Source: Aestuariimicrobium sp. p3-SID1156
Lineage (GTDB): Bacteria > Actinomycetota > Actinomycetes > Propionibacteriales > Propionibacteriaceae
DNA length: 64,000 bases
Reading direction: 5' to 3'
Assembly (NCBI RefSeq): GCF_025144225.1
Contig: NZ_JALXXB010000001.1
Location: 248,001-312,000, forward strand
Shown: positions 46,493 to 55,056 of the stretch, piece by piece
Layout: each line of letters opens with the position of its first letter
Position numbering within the stretch: position 1 is the stretch's first letter
Translations under genes and position numbers: made by a program
The notes under the pieces: model-generated
Seen by the model: the letters and a program-made list of their open reading frames with translations, nothing else
Told to the model about the DNA's origin: nothing
Database searches by the model: none

Positions 46493-47197
46493 GTGGGACT
46501 GTTTTTGGGGCGGGACAAGAAGAACACGAAGGCTGAGAAGGCAGCCCAGGAGGCCGCCTTCGGAGACCCGCAGAAGGTCGACGAGGACATGGTCACCAAG
46601 TTCATCCAGCAGTTGCTGGAGGTGGGCATCGACGGCCGCGGACCGCTCAAGTCCGCCGTCCAGCTGGCCGACAAGGCCCGGGCAAAGCACAAGAACACCG
46701 AGGACGCCGTCGACGAGGTCGCCGGCGATGCGCTCAAGGCCCTGGCGGCAGGTGGTTTCGTGACCGGCCTGGGCGGCTTCATCACCCTGCCCGTCGCTCT
46801 CCCGGCCAACATCCTGGAGTTCTACGTGCTCGCAGCGCGGATGACGGCCTCGATCGCGCACCTGCGCGGCTACGACACCTCCAAGCCGGAGGTGCGCTCG
46901 GCCATCCTGCTCACCCTGACCGGGTCCAAGGCAGAGGAGGTCCTCCAGAAGGCAGGCGTGGGTGGCGCGGTGAGTGGCCGGGTCACCAACCTCGCGCTCG
47001 GCAAGCTGCCAGCGGCCGCGCTGATGATGGTGAACAAGGGCGTCGGATTCCAGATCCTGCGCTCCACCGCGTCGAAGACCCTCGCCAAGCTCGGCAAGGG
47101 CGTTCCGGTCGTTGGCGGCGTCATCGGCGGCGGCATGGACGGCTGGATGGGCAAGCGCATCGCGGACGCTGCCCGCGAGTCCTTCCCCCAGCGCTGA
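46493..47197 (+). CDS. EcsC family protein
   Basis: 234 aa. The middle part has the EcsC features: LKALAAGGFVTGLGGFITLPVALPANILEFYVLAARMTASIAHLRGYD, with two hydrophobic helices, and VGFQILRSTASKTLAKLGKGVPVVGGVIGGGMDG near the end. Function unknown; EcsC homologues are associated with membranes. GTG start with GGAGGAGG upstream. Convergent with the phosphodiesterase gene. Confidence 0.82.
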   Translation: MGLFLGRDKKNTKAEKAAQEAAFGDPQKVDEDMVTKFIQQLLEVGIDGRGPLKSAVQLADKARAKHKNTEDAVDEVAGDALKALAAGGFVTGLGGFITLPVALPANILEFYVLAARMTASIAHLRGYDTSKPEVRSAILLTLTGSKAEEVLQKAGVGGAVSGRVTNLALGKLPAAALMMVNKGVGFQILRSTASKTLAKLGKGVPVVGGVIGGGMDGWMGKRIADAARESFPQR

Positions 47198-47228
47198 CCC
47201 GTCCCCCCAAGCCCTCCGGTGGTCCCAC

Positions 47229-47266
47229 CCTCAGGAAGGCCCATCCTCAGGAAGGCCCAGCCTCAG
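47229..47266. repeat. 16-bp direct repeats before the phosphodiesterase stop
   Basis: CCTCAGGAAGGCCCA plus T or G is repeated at 47229 and 47245 with a partial third copy from 47261 that contains the stop codon of the phosphodiesterase gene. Confidence 0.75.
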
Positions 47267-47994
47267 ACCCGGCCGAGGACCTGCCTGGCCCGCAACGGGG
47301 TGTTCGTGATGATGGCGTCCACTCCCTGCTGGGCCAGCCGCAGGACCTGGGTCGGGTCGTCCACTGTCCAGGTGTGGACGAACACGCCGTTCTCGTGGCA
47401 CTCGGCGACCTCGCCCTCGTCGAGACTGCCCCAATGGGGGTGGATGGCGACCGCCCCGAAGGTGTGGGCGTAGTCCCAGGACTTCACCAGCGGCTCCACG
47501 AAGAGGGCACCCACCGGGACGCGCGTGCCCGAGGCGACCAGCAGTTCCAGCGAGCGGTGGTTGAAGGAGCTGTAGATGAGTCGCTCGCTGGCATCTCCAG
47601 CGAGACGGGAGGTCTCGACCAGAGCCTCGCAGGCAGCTTCCATGCCTCGGTAGGGGACGATCGAGTTCTTCAGCTCGATGTTCAGGCGTACGTGGGTGGG
47701 AGCGATGAGGTCGAGCACCTCGGCCAGGGTGGGGATCGAGCAGTGCATGCCGTCACGTCCATGGCTGAAGTTGTACTGGCGCAGCTGGTCGAGGGTGAGC
47801 TCGGCGATGGCCCCGCTGCCATCGCTGGTGCGGTCGATGGTCTCGTCATGACAGACCACCAGGACGCCGTCGGCGGTGAGTTGCACGTCCAGTTCGATGC
47901 CGTCGGCTCCCTGATCGATCGCCAGCTGGAAGGCATCCATCGTGTTCTCGGGGGCATCCGCGCTTGCTCCCCGGTGGGCCCAGATCTGCGTCAT
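47263..47994 (-). CDS. glycerophosphodiester phosphodiesterase
   Basis: 243 aa. GDPD motifs: AHRGASADAPENTMDAF, GADGIELDVQLTADG, VCHDETIDRTSDGSG and the C-terminal VFVHTWTVDD and GVDAIITNTP. Hydrolyses glycerophosphodiesters to glycerol-3-phosphate and alcohols. No signal peptide, so probably cytoplasmic. ATG 47994. Ends in the direct repeat at 47229. The glycerol-phosphate theme continues with the genes at 48096 and 49838. Confidence 0.93.
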   Translation of the reverse strand: MTQIWAHRGASADAPENTMDAFQLAIDQGADGIELDVQLTADGVLVVCHDETIDRTSDGSGAIAELTLDQLRQYNFSHGRDGMHCSIPTLAEVLDLIAPTHVRLNIELKNSIVPYRGMEAACEALVETSRLAGDASERLIYSSFNHRSLELLVASGTRVPVGALFVEPLVKSWDYAHTFGAVAIHPHWGSLDEGEVAECHENGVFVHTWTVDDPTQVLRLAQQGVDAIITNTPLRARQVLGRV

Positions 47995-48095
47995 GCGACC
48001 ACGGTATCCCCCCGCCCCTGCGCAGGTCGCAGACCTCTGGCAGGGTGGGATGGTCTGACCCTGGAATGCAAAAAGCCAAGGACGAGGAGGTCCTC

Positions 48096-49631
48096 ATGTC
48101 GTCGAACAGTGATTCCCCGCTGGTCATCGGAGTCGATTCATCCACCACCAGCACCAAGGCCATCGTGGTCGACCGCGACGGCAATGTCGTGGCCGAGGGG
48201 CGAGCCGACCTGGAGATGCTCACCCCGCGGGTCGACTTCTACGAGCAGGACCCTCGCGAGTGGTGGCGCACCACCAACGAGGCAATCACCCAGGCCGTGG
48301 GTGCCCTGGGTACGGCGGATCGTGCGCGGATCAGCCACGTCTGCTGCACCATCCAGCGCCAGTCCTTCGCCCTGGTGGACACCCAGGGATCTCCGCTGCG
48401 TCCGGGCATCCTGTGGCTGGACGGTCGAGCGACTGAGCAGGTGCGCAGACTGGGCAGCGAGGAACTCCACGTGCTCTCCGGCTTCCAGCCCGACGTCACG
48501 CCCAGCTTCTACAAGATTGCCTGGCTGCACGACCACGAGAGGGAGACGCTGGAGAAGGCGGCCAGGATCGTCGGCGTCCATGCCTACCTGGCCTACGCGA
48601 TGACCGGTCAATGGATCGACTCCAAGGGCGCCGCGGACAGCCTGGGGCTGTTCGACATGTCCCGCCAGGACTGGTCGGACCAGCTCCTTGAGATGGCGGG
48701 CCTTCGTCGGGACCAGCTCTGTGACCTGGTCGAGCCCGGCAGTGTCATGGGCACGGTCAGTCCTGAGATCACCACCGGCTGGGGACTGGACCAGAAGGTC
48801 GAGTTGGTGGCGTCCTGTGGTGATGGCCAGGCTGCTGCGCTGGGTGCTGGGGCGATCGGCCCTGATGAGGCCTACCTCAACATGGGCACCGCGTTGGTCG
48901 CCGGGGTCCACTCGCCGAGCTATGAGCATGCCGATGTCTTCCGGACCGATGCCGCCGGCATCCCCGGCCACTACGTGCTCGAGATCGTCCAGAACTCCGG
49001 CGCCTACCTGGCTGGCTGGTTCCGCGACAAGCTCGGACGCCCGGAGCTGGGCGGCACACCGGATCCTGAACTGGAGCGCGCCGCGTCCGCGGTGCCGGCC
49101 GGCTGCGGTGGCCTGGTGACGCTGCCGTACTGGAATGCAGTCCAGTCCCCCCACTGGGACCCGATCGCGCGGGGTGCTTTCGTGGGCCTGGCCGGGGCCC
49201 ATGACCGTGCGGTGATGTACCGCTCGGTGTTGGAGGGGCTGTCGCTGGCGATGGCCCGCAACCTGAAGGGATTGCAGGAGACGACCGGGGTGCCGCTGAC
49301 CAGCATCCGTGTGGTCGGTGGCGGGCAGCGTTCGCCCCTGTGGCGGCAGATCATGACCGATGCCTGCGGGGTCCCACTGACCGAGGTGAAGCAGTCGGAG
49401 GTCTCGGCGATGGGGGCGTCCGTCATGGCGATGGCTGCCGCGGGGGCATACGGATCGGTGGAGGAGGCAGCGTCCGCGATGGCGCAGCTGGGTGAGGCGA
49501 GTGAGCCGAACGAGGACCTGCACGAGCTGTACGGGGAACTGGCCGCCGTCCAGGAGAAGCTCTATCCAGCCCTGCGCGAGGTCTTCGAGGCCCAGTACGC
49601 GTTCAGCCAGAAGCATCCGCTCCACCACTGA
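48096..49631 (+). CDS. FGGY-family carbohydrate kinase
   Basis: 511 aa. FGGY signatures: IGVDSSTTSTKAIVVD (phosphate 1), catalytic base region VCCTIQRQSFALVD with LWLDGRATEQV, GGGQRSPLWRQIMTDACG near the C-terminus. Closest to the xylulokinase-like branch; a substrate such as a pentulose, erythritol or another polyol cannot be fixed. ATG 48096 with GAGGAGG five bases before it. Convergent with the glycerol-1-phosphate dehydrogenase-like gene, sharing the terminator at 49770. Confidence 0.88.
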   Translation: MSSNSDSPLVIGVDSSTTSTKAIVVDRDGNVVAEGRADLEMLTPRVDFYEQDPREWWRTTNEAITQAVGALGTADRARISHVCCTIQRQSFALVDTQGSPLRPGILWLDGRATEQVRRLGSEELHVLSGFQPDVTPSFYKIAWLHDHERETLEKAARIVGVHAYLAYAMTGQWIDSKGAADSLGLFDMSRQDWSDQLLEMAGLRRDQLCDLVEPGSVMGTVSPEITTGWGLDQKVELVASCGDGQAAALGAGAIGPDEAYLNMGTALVAGVHSPSYEHADVFRTDAAGIPGHYVLEIVQNSGAYLAGWFRDKLGRPELGGTPDPELERAASAVPAGCGGLVTLPYWNAVQSPHWDPIARGAFVGLAGAHDRAVMYRSVLEGLSLAMARNLKGLQETTGVPLTSIRVVGGGQRSPLWRQIMTDACGVPLTEVKQSEVSAMGASVMAMAAAGAYGSVEEAASAMAQLGEASEPNEDLHELYGELAAVQEKLYPALREVFEAQYAFSQKHPLHH

Positions 49632-49769
49632 GCCCCCCTTCCTGCTACTACGCGCCGTAAGTACTCACTCGGACCAGCGACAGGACGTCACGACTGTGAA
49701 GGTCGACCACCCCCGTGGTGGCCCTGCGCTGACCGGGCACTGAACCACGCACACCCGCGCGAGAAACAC

Positions 49770-49816
49770 CGGACGCCGGGAGTCAGGGCTGACAGCAGCC
49801 CGGCTCCCGGCGTCCG
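49770..49816. terminator. long hairpin between convergent genes
   Basis: CGGACGCCGGGAG (49770-49782) pairs with CTCCCGGCGTCCG (49804-49816); inside, GGGCT pairs with AGCCC. Lies in the 206-bp gap between the FGGY kinase and the dehydrogenase. The rest of the gap shows nothing coding. Confidence 0.7.
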
Positions 49817-49837
49817 TGTGCTCAGGGGTGGCGTGGA

Positions 49838-51220
49838 TCAGTTCTCGGGGACGATGGAGCCCTCTGTCGGGACAGGTGCCTCGGCCCAGTAACCGCCGGG
49901 CGCGAAGAGGGTGTCGATGACCTGGTCGAGCAGGCCGAGCTCGAACAGTGCATCCATGATCGTGTAGCGGCTGCGGATGGTCTGGGACTGGTAGTAGGTG
50001 AGCTTCATCTTGTCCAGGTCGACGCCGACCTGCGCGGGGTGGTAGGGCCCACCGACACGGCGCAGGATGTCGGCGACCTCCTCGGCAGGCATCGTCTGGG
50101 GCTTGACCCGCTCGAGAATGGCGTCCCAGTGGTCCTTGATCAATTGGACGCGCTCCGCGGCCTGCTCGGCGGGCACGTACTTCGCACGCGACTGGCCGAG
50201 CGCGGCCTCCTGGATCGCCGGGATCGGCTGCAACTCGACGATGCGGGAGTCGTTCTGCTCGGGGGTGAGCCACTCGGCGGCCCGCTTCTCCGGGTCGATC
50301 GAGGCGACGTCGAGGGTGGGCAGCAGGTCATAGACCGCCGAGGTGGCGACCGAACCGATGCCGACCTTGTTGCCGTGGCTCAGCGGGGGCTCCCAGTCCA
50401 GGCCGTGGCCCTCCATCTCCCACTGATGGCTGAAGTTGTGGCCGGCGCCCGAAGCAGGGCGGGAGGACTGGTGCGCCTGCATGGCCAGGCCCGACATCAG
50501 CAGGCCATCGGCCAGCCCGACGATCGACTCGGCATTGCCGGCGGCCAGACCGTCGGGGTCGGACAGGGCATCGCGCAGTGGGCCCTGGACAAGCCCCCAG
50601 ACATAGTCGTCCACGGCTTCGATGCCGAGTTCGTCAGCGACCAGCCAGTCAGCGCCGCCGGGTACCTTCTCGATCAGGTCGCCCAGGCCGGTGGCGGTCA
50701 GGCGCTGCGGGGCGGCAGCCATGATGTCGTAGTCGGCGATCAGCGCGGCGGGCGCGGGACAGTTGCGGGTGATCTTGAAGCCGTCCTTGGTGATGGACGC
50801 ACCGAAGGCCGCGTAGCCGTCCATCGATGCGGCGGTGCAGACGTTCATGTACTGGCGCCCCAGTTCGCCGGCGGCGAGCTTGACGATGTCGTTCAGGGTG
50901 CCCGAGGCGATCGAAACCGGGACCGCCTCGACCTTGTGGAGAATCTCCCGCACCGTGGTGACGTTCTCGTAGCCCGCGTACAGGGTCGGCTTCCCGGGGA
51001 AGATGTGTTCGCCGGCAATCGGCACGCCGGCTTCCTGCAGCGAGGCGCGGACCTTGTCGCCGGCGACCCCCCAGGTGTTTTCGTCGGCCACCAGGAAGGC
51101 AGGCTGCTGCCCGAACACCTCGGTGTAGATCCGTCCGGTCTGGGCAATCACCCCGCGACCCGCCGCGATGGCCTTGGTATCGGTGGCGTTCTGCAAGGCC
51201 TGGTCGATCAGTTCTGACAT
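49838..51220 (-). CDS. sn-glycerol-1-phosphate dehydrogenase (AraM/EgsA-like)
   Basis: 460 aa. Iron-containing ADH fold with the AraM/EgsA marks: VSIASGTLNDIVKLAA (nucleotide), TAASMDGYAAFGASITKDG and SGAGHNFSHQWEMEG (metal histidines), as in enzymes that reduce dihydroxyacetone phosphate to sn-glycerol-1-phosphate. Start ATG 51220 is six bases after GGAGG; ATG 51223 is next to it. Together with the FGGY kinase it suggests polyol or glycerophosphate metabolism, perhaps a wall polymer or lipid precursor; this is inference. Confidence 0.85.
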   Translation of the reverse strand: MSELIDQALQNATDTKAIAAGRGVIAQTGRIYTEVFGQQPAFLVADENTWGVAGDKVRASLQEAGVPIAGEHIFPGKPTLYAGYENVTTVREILHKVEAVPVSIASGTLNDIVKLAAGELGRQYMNVCTAASMDGYAAFGASITKDGFKITRNCPAPAALIADYDIMAAAPQRLTATGLGDLIEKVPGGADWLVADELGIEAVDDYVWGLVQGPLRDALSDPDGLAAGNAESIVGLADGLLMSGLAMQAHQSSRPASGAGHNFSHQWEMEGHGLDWEPPLSHGNKVGIGSVATSAVYDLLPTLDVASIDPEKRAAEWLTPEQNDSRIVELQPIPAIQEAALGQSRAKYVPAEQAAERVQLIKDHWDAILERVKPQTMPAEEVADILRRVGGPYHPAQVGVDLDKMKLTYYQSQTIRSRYTIMDALFELGLLDQVIDTLFAPGGYWAEAPVPTEGSIVPEN

Positions 51221-51251
51221 CATCGTCCTCCATTGACTGGCTGTTTTTCAC

Positions 51252-51299
51252 ATCATACCTCTGGATTCTTCACGTCGCAGTTGTGAAGTCGAAGAATCC
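51252..51299 (-). promoter_or_regulatory. promoter and inverted repeat upstream of the AraM-like gene
   Basis: Minus-strand TATGAT (51252-51257) is a good -10. GGATTCTTC (51263-51271) and GAAGAATCC (51291-51299) form a 9-bp inverted repeat around the -35 region, with TTCAC/GTGAA inside it. Candidate operator. Confidence 0.5.
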
Positions 51300-51337
51300 T
51301 TCGGCACCTTTCATGGCAACGAGCACAGCACAGGTGG

Positions 51338-51343
51338 CAGGAT
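51338..51343 (+). promoter_or_regulatory. CAGGAT -10-like element of the DUF2252 gene
   Basis: CAGGAT ends six bases before GTG 51350; the -10 deviates at the first position. Confidence 0.35.
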
Positions 51344-51349
51344 CAAGAG

Positions 51350-52843
51350 GTGCATTCCAGCGAAGCCAACGCCACCGACGTCGAAGAACACCTCTTCGAG
51401 GAGCCGGCCCTGCCCGAGCGCGAGTTCAGCATCCGCCGCCGCACCACCCCCCGCGACCAGCGCAAGGCCTACGGCAGGCGCCTGCGCGAGCGCGTCCCGC
51501 GACATGCGGTGGCCGAATTTCGGCCGACGGCCGACCGTCCCGACCCGGTCGACCTGATCATCCAGTCCCACGAAGGACGCATCGAGCGACTGATCCCCCT
51601 GCGGGTCGCGCGGATGACCGCCAGCCCCTACGGCTTCCTGCGCGGAGCAGCCAATGTGGCAGCCTCCGATTCGGCGTCCATGCCCTGTACCGGCATCATG
51701 CCGGTCATCTGCGGCGACGCCCACCTGGGCAATTTCGGCTTCTACCGGACGTCTGAGGGTGAGCTGGTCATCGACCTCAACGACTTCGACGAGGCGCACC
51801 CCGGCCCCTGGGAATGGGACCTCCATCGTCTCACCGCCAGCGTCTGGGTCGCCGGACGCCAGAACGGGCTGACCGAGCACCAGTGCGCGGACGCAGTGCA
51901 TGCCTGCGCAGCGGCCTATCGCGATGAGTTGCGCCTGCTCGCCGACCAGTCGCTGATGTCGCGCAGCTTCGCGCGGCTCGACATTGCCCGGCTCACCGAG
52001 ACCGTCAGCGAACCCAGCCTGCGCGACGAGGTCGAGCGAGCCTCCGAGAAGGCACGCCGCAAGACCTCCGACCGCGCCCTGCCCAAGCTCACCCAGGCGG
52101 GGGAGGACGGAGGCCGGCGCCTCATCGACGACCCGCCCATCCTGATTCGCTCCTCCCGGGCGCGCACCGAGCAGATCGGCGAAGCCCTCGACGACTACCT
52201 CGGACGCCTGCCGCACCAGTGGGCGCGAGTTCTCAACGGCTACACGCTGGTGGACGTGGGGCACAAGGTCGTGGGCGTCGGGTCGGTCGGCCTGCGGGCG
52301 TTCATCGCGCTGCTGGAGGGCACCTCCTCCGATGATGTGCTGTTCCTGCAGTTGAAGGAGGCCCGGCGTTCGGTGCTGGCCCCCTTCGTCCACGGCGACA
52401 CCGCCCTGCACGCCCATCAGGGCCAGCGCGTGGTGGAGTACCAGCAGGCCCTGCAGACCGCGTCCGACCCGCTGCTGGGCTGGTGCTCGATCGGGCCGCT
52501 GGACCCTGCGACGACCAGGCTGGGGCCCTCGGTGCGCGGGGAGGTGCCGGAGTTGCAGTTCTATGTGCGGCAGTACCGAAACCTCAAGGGTGCGGTCGTG
52601 ATCGATGACCTGGACGCCGTCGCGGTGGCGGACTATGCGAATGTCCTCGGACTGTTGTTGGCGAAGGGCCACGCGCGGACCTCGGGGGCGTCCATGATCG
52701 CGGGCTACATCGGCAAGTCGGACGCCATACCGGACGCCTTCGTGGGCTTCGCCCGGGCCTATGCGGACCAGACCGAGATCGACCACGCGGCGATGCTGAA
52801 GGCTGTCAAGGTCGGCCGGCTGCCGAGCCCCGAGGGCGAGTAG
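51350..52843 (+). CDS. DUF2252 family protein
   Basis: 497 aa. DUF2252 marks: MTASPYGFLRGAANV, ICGDAHLGNFGFYRT and VIDLNDFDEAHPGPWEWDLHRL, with VGSVGLRAFIALLEG and the C-terminal RTSGASMIAGYIGKSD. The GDAHLGN and D-x-N-D-F-D-E patterns resemble aminoglycoside-kinase-like catalytic loops. The family function is not established. GTG start, no Shine-Dalgarno, leaderless-like. Convergent with the hydrolase gene, 3 bp apart. Confidence 0.87.
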   Translation: MHSSEANATDVEEHLFEEPALPEREFSIRRRTTPRDQRKAYGRRLRERVPRHAVAEFRPTADRPDPVDLIIQSHEGRIERLIPLRVARMTASPYGFLRGAANVAASDSASMPCTGIMPVICGDAHLGNFGFYRTSEGELVIDLNDFDEAHPGPWEWDLHRLTASVWVAGRQNGLTEHQCADAVHACAAAYRDELRLLADQSLMSRSFARLDIARLTETVSEPSLRDEVERASEKARRKTSDRALPKLTQAGEDGGRRLIDDPPILIRSSRARTEQIGEALDDYLGRLPHQWARVLNGYTLVDVGHKVVGVGSVGLRAFIALLEGTSSDDVLFLQLKEARRSVLAPFVHGDTALHAHQGQRVVEYQQALQTASDPLLGWCSIGPLDPATTRLGPSVRGEVPELQFYVRQYRNLKGAVVIDDLDAVAVADYANVLGLLLAKGHARTSGASMIAGYIGKSDAIPDAFVGFARAYADQTEIDHAAMLKAVKVGRLPSPEGE

Positions 52844-52846
52844 GGC

Positions 52847-54298
52847 TCAGTCGGCGATGCGGCGAGGGTGGAGCATCCCGCGAATCCCGAACAACCTGGC
52901 GCCTCCGGTGACGTGGCAGACGATGATCACTGCGGCGGGGTTGTCCGCCCGCCAGGGACGCCCGGGAAAGTCGAGCACCTGCCATCCGCTCTCGGTGAGG
53001 GGGCGGCAGGCCTCCCGCTCGAAACCGACCACGGGCTGACGGTACCGGTCCGACCACAGCTCATAGGTGACCGAGCCACCCTCAGGGACCTCCACCAGCA
53101 ATTCAACCGGCTGGTGGCTGCCCTGGGCAGGAATGTTGAACGGGCCGAGCGCGAGCGTCCCGGGCCGGGAGGCATCGACCTGGGAGTAGTGGCCGAACTT
53201 GTCGACCTCGAGCCAACCGCGTCCGAAGGAGGTCTCCCGGAACCCACCGTGGGGACCGTTGCCACCCATCCAGTAGAACCAGAGCTTGCCGTCATCCTCG
53301 ATCGGCGGTGCCGAGACGAAGATGCAGCCGCAATCCCAGTCGCCGTCGGGGTAGCTGCCGCTGCCGCGACTGATCAGCTGTTGGCCCTCGGCGGCGAAGG
53401 TCCAGGAGTCGAGGTCCCAGGCGACTGCCAAGCCGGTGTCCACCAGGTCATGGTCGAGGGCGTCCCGGTCGCCTTCGTGGAACAGCGACACCAGACCGAG
53501 GTAGTGCTGGTGATGGCGGAACACGGTCATGTCGTAGATCTGGTTGCGTGGGCCGTCACCGCGCAGGATCTCCACCGGATCACTCCAACACAGGAAATCG
53601 TGGCTGTAGGAGACGGCCGCAACGCGCATCCCGTCACGCCATGCCCGGGTGATCAGCACATAGCGGCGGCTCATCGGGTCACGAAAGACGAAATTGTGCA
53701 CATCGGCGCGCGGGTTGAACCCCACCAACCGGTGCGGAGCGGACCAGCGGAGCCCATCGGGTGAGAAGGCGGCGCACAGGATGTGGTTGTCCGGGCCCCA
53801 GTCCATCCGCGTCAGCATTTTGTACCGGCGGTTCGGGTCCGGGTCGTCCACATCGAGACTGATGCCGGTGCCGTGAGCGATCGGCATCACGAGGTTGTTG
53901 GCGCTGCTGCCCTCGAACTCGAACAGGCCCAGCGAGGGCTTGATCCAGTGCACCCCATCGGTCGATTCGGCATAGGCCAGCGCCGCGGTGCGTTCATTGA
54001 CCGGGTGGTAGGTGGTGGTGGGGCGCTTCTCCAAGGGTGTGGACGCCGAGACCGGGTCGGTGATGAAGACGCTCCACCACACCTTGTACTTGCCGTCGGC
54101 CGGGTCCCGGATGACATTGGGGTAGCCGTTGTCGAAGCGGGCCTCCCAGCGGCGCGGGGGGTCGGCGAAGAAGTCTTCGGTGAACAGGGGGTTGTTCTCG
54201 GTGTCCTTCTGGACCTGGCACAGCTGCAGTCGCATGTTGCGACCCAGGGGGTGGAAGACGGTGCCGGGATCGATGAACAAGAAGGTGTTGAGCACCAT
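52847..54298 (-). CDS. five-bladed beta-propeller glycoside hydrolase-like protein
   Basis: 483 aa. Repeated strands with D-P and W motifs (VIRDPADGKYKVWWS, TRMDWGPDNHILCAAFSPDGLRW, VFRDPMSRRYVLITRAW) give a GH32/GH43/GH130-like propeller, followed by a C-terminal beta-sandwich (GPFNIPAQGSHQPVELLVEVPEG). No signal peptide is seen, so an intracellular sugar hydrolase or phosphorylase is possible. The substrate is unknown. ATG 54298 follows AGGAGG by four bases. Confidence 0.7.
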   Translation of the reverse strand: MVLNTFLFIDPGTVFHPLGRNMRLQLCQVQKDTENNPLFTEDFFADPPRRWEARFDNGYPNVIRDPADGKYKVWWSVFITDPVSASTPLEKRPTTTYHPVNERTAALAYAESTDGVHWIKPSLGLFEFEGSSANNLVMPIAHGTGISLDVDDPDPNRRYKMLTRMDWGPDNHILCAAFSPDGLRWSAPHRLVGFNPRADVHNFVFRDPMSRRYVLITRAWRDGMRVAAVSYSHDFLCWSDPVEILRGDGPRNQIYDMTVFRHHQHYLGLVSLFHEGDRDALDHDLVDTGLAVAWDLDSWTFAAEGQQLISRGSGSYPDGDWDCGCIFVSAPPIEDDGKLWFYWMGGNGPHGGFRETSFGRGWLEVDKFGHYSQVDASRPGTLALGPFNIPAQGSHQPVELLVEVPEGGSVTYELWSDRYRQPVVGFEREACRPLTESGWQVLDFPGRPWRADNPAAVIIVCHVTGGARLFGIRGMLHPRRIAD

Positions 54299-54489
54299 CT
54301 GACCTCCTGACGTCCCGGGGCGAGCGAGATGATCGTGACATGCGCGCGTCGCTGCGGAAGCGTCGGGAAGAATCTGACCACCCGTAGGGGTGGCAGCGTC
54401 CCCGGCGGGGGCAGGCATTCCATAATTCTGTGGACGCCCCACAACCCTCCAGAACCCCTGGCCGTATTGGAGGGTGAGAGGAGGGTCAG

Positions 54490-55056
54490 ATGGGTCGAGC
54501 CACAGACGAGAGCTTCGTGCGCTTCGTCGATGAACGAAGTCCGGAGTTGATGCGGCTGGCACTGCATCTGACTCGTCACCAGGATGAGGCGAAGGACCTC
54601 GTCCAAACCTCTCTTGAGCGGGCCTATCGCAAGTGGTCGAAGGTGGAACTCGAGGCAGGCGATGGATTCGGGTACGTGCGTCAGATCATGGTCAATGCCC
54701 ACACTGACAGCCTGCGCGGCAGGCAGCGATGGGGGCGCAAGGCCGGTATGCGGGACCTCGACCACGAGGTCGTGATGAGCGACGGTGAGTTGCAACCGGT
54801 ACAGTCCGATCGGCGTGGACCCGAAACGCTGGCAATCCAGCGTGCAACCCTTCGCAAGAATCTCGCGCTGTTGACGGCACGAGAACGAGCAGCAGTCGTG
54901 CTGCGCTTCGGGGAGGACCTTCCCGAAGCGGAAGTGGCGCGGCAGATGGGGGTGAGCGTCGGGACGGTGAAGAGCACTGTGTCGAGGGCACTGGCCAAGC
55001 TGCAGGTTCACGCCGCCACGTCCACACCTGCGGTGGCCCGGGGAGGAGGGCAGTGA
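54490..55056 (+). CDS. SigE-family ECF RNA polymerase sigma factor
   Basis: 188 aa. Region 2: RLALHLTRHQDEAKDLVQ, YRKWSKV and YVRQIMVNAHTDSLR; region 4: LTARERAAVVLRFGEDLPEAEVARQ, GVSVGTVKSTVSRALAKL. This is the actinobacterial SigE70 subfamily. ATG 54490 follows GAGGAGGGTCAG. The next gene begins on the stop codon (ATG 55056), and the pair is likely a sigma factor with its membrane regulator. A CATAAT element about 70 bp upstream might be its -10. Confidence 0.9.
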   Translation: MGRATDESFVRFVDERSPELMRLALHLTRHQDEAKDLVQTSLERAYRKWSKVELEAGDGFGYVRQIMVNAHTDSLRGRQRWGRKAGMRDLDHEVVMSDGELQPVQSDRRGPETLAIQRATLRKNLALLTARERAAVVLRFGEDLPEAEVARQMGVSVGTVKSTVSRALAKLQVHAATSTPAVARGGGQ

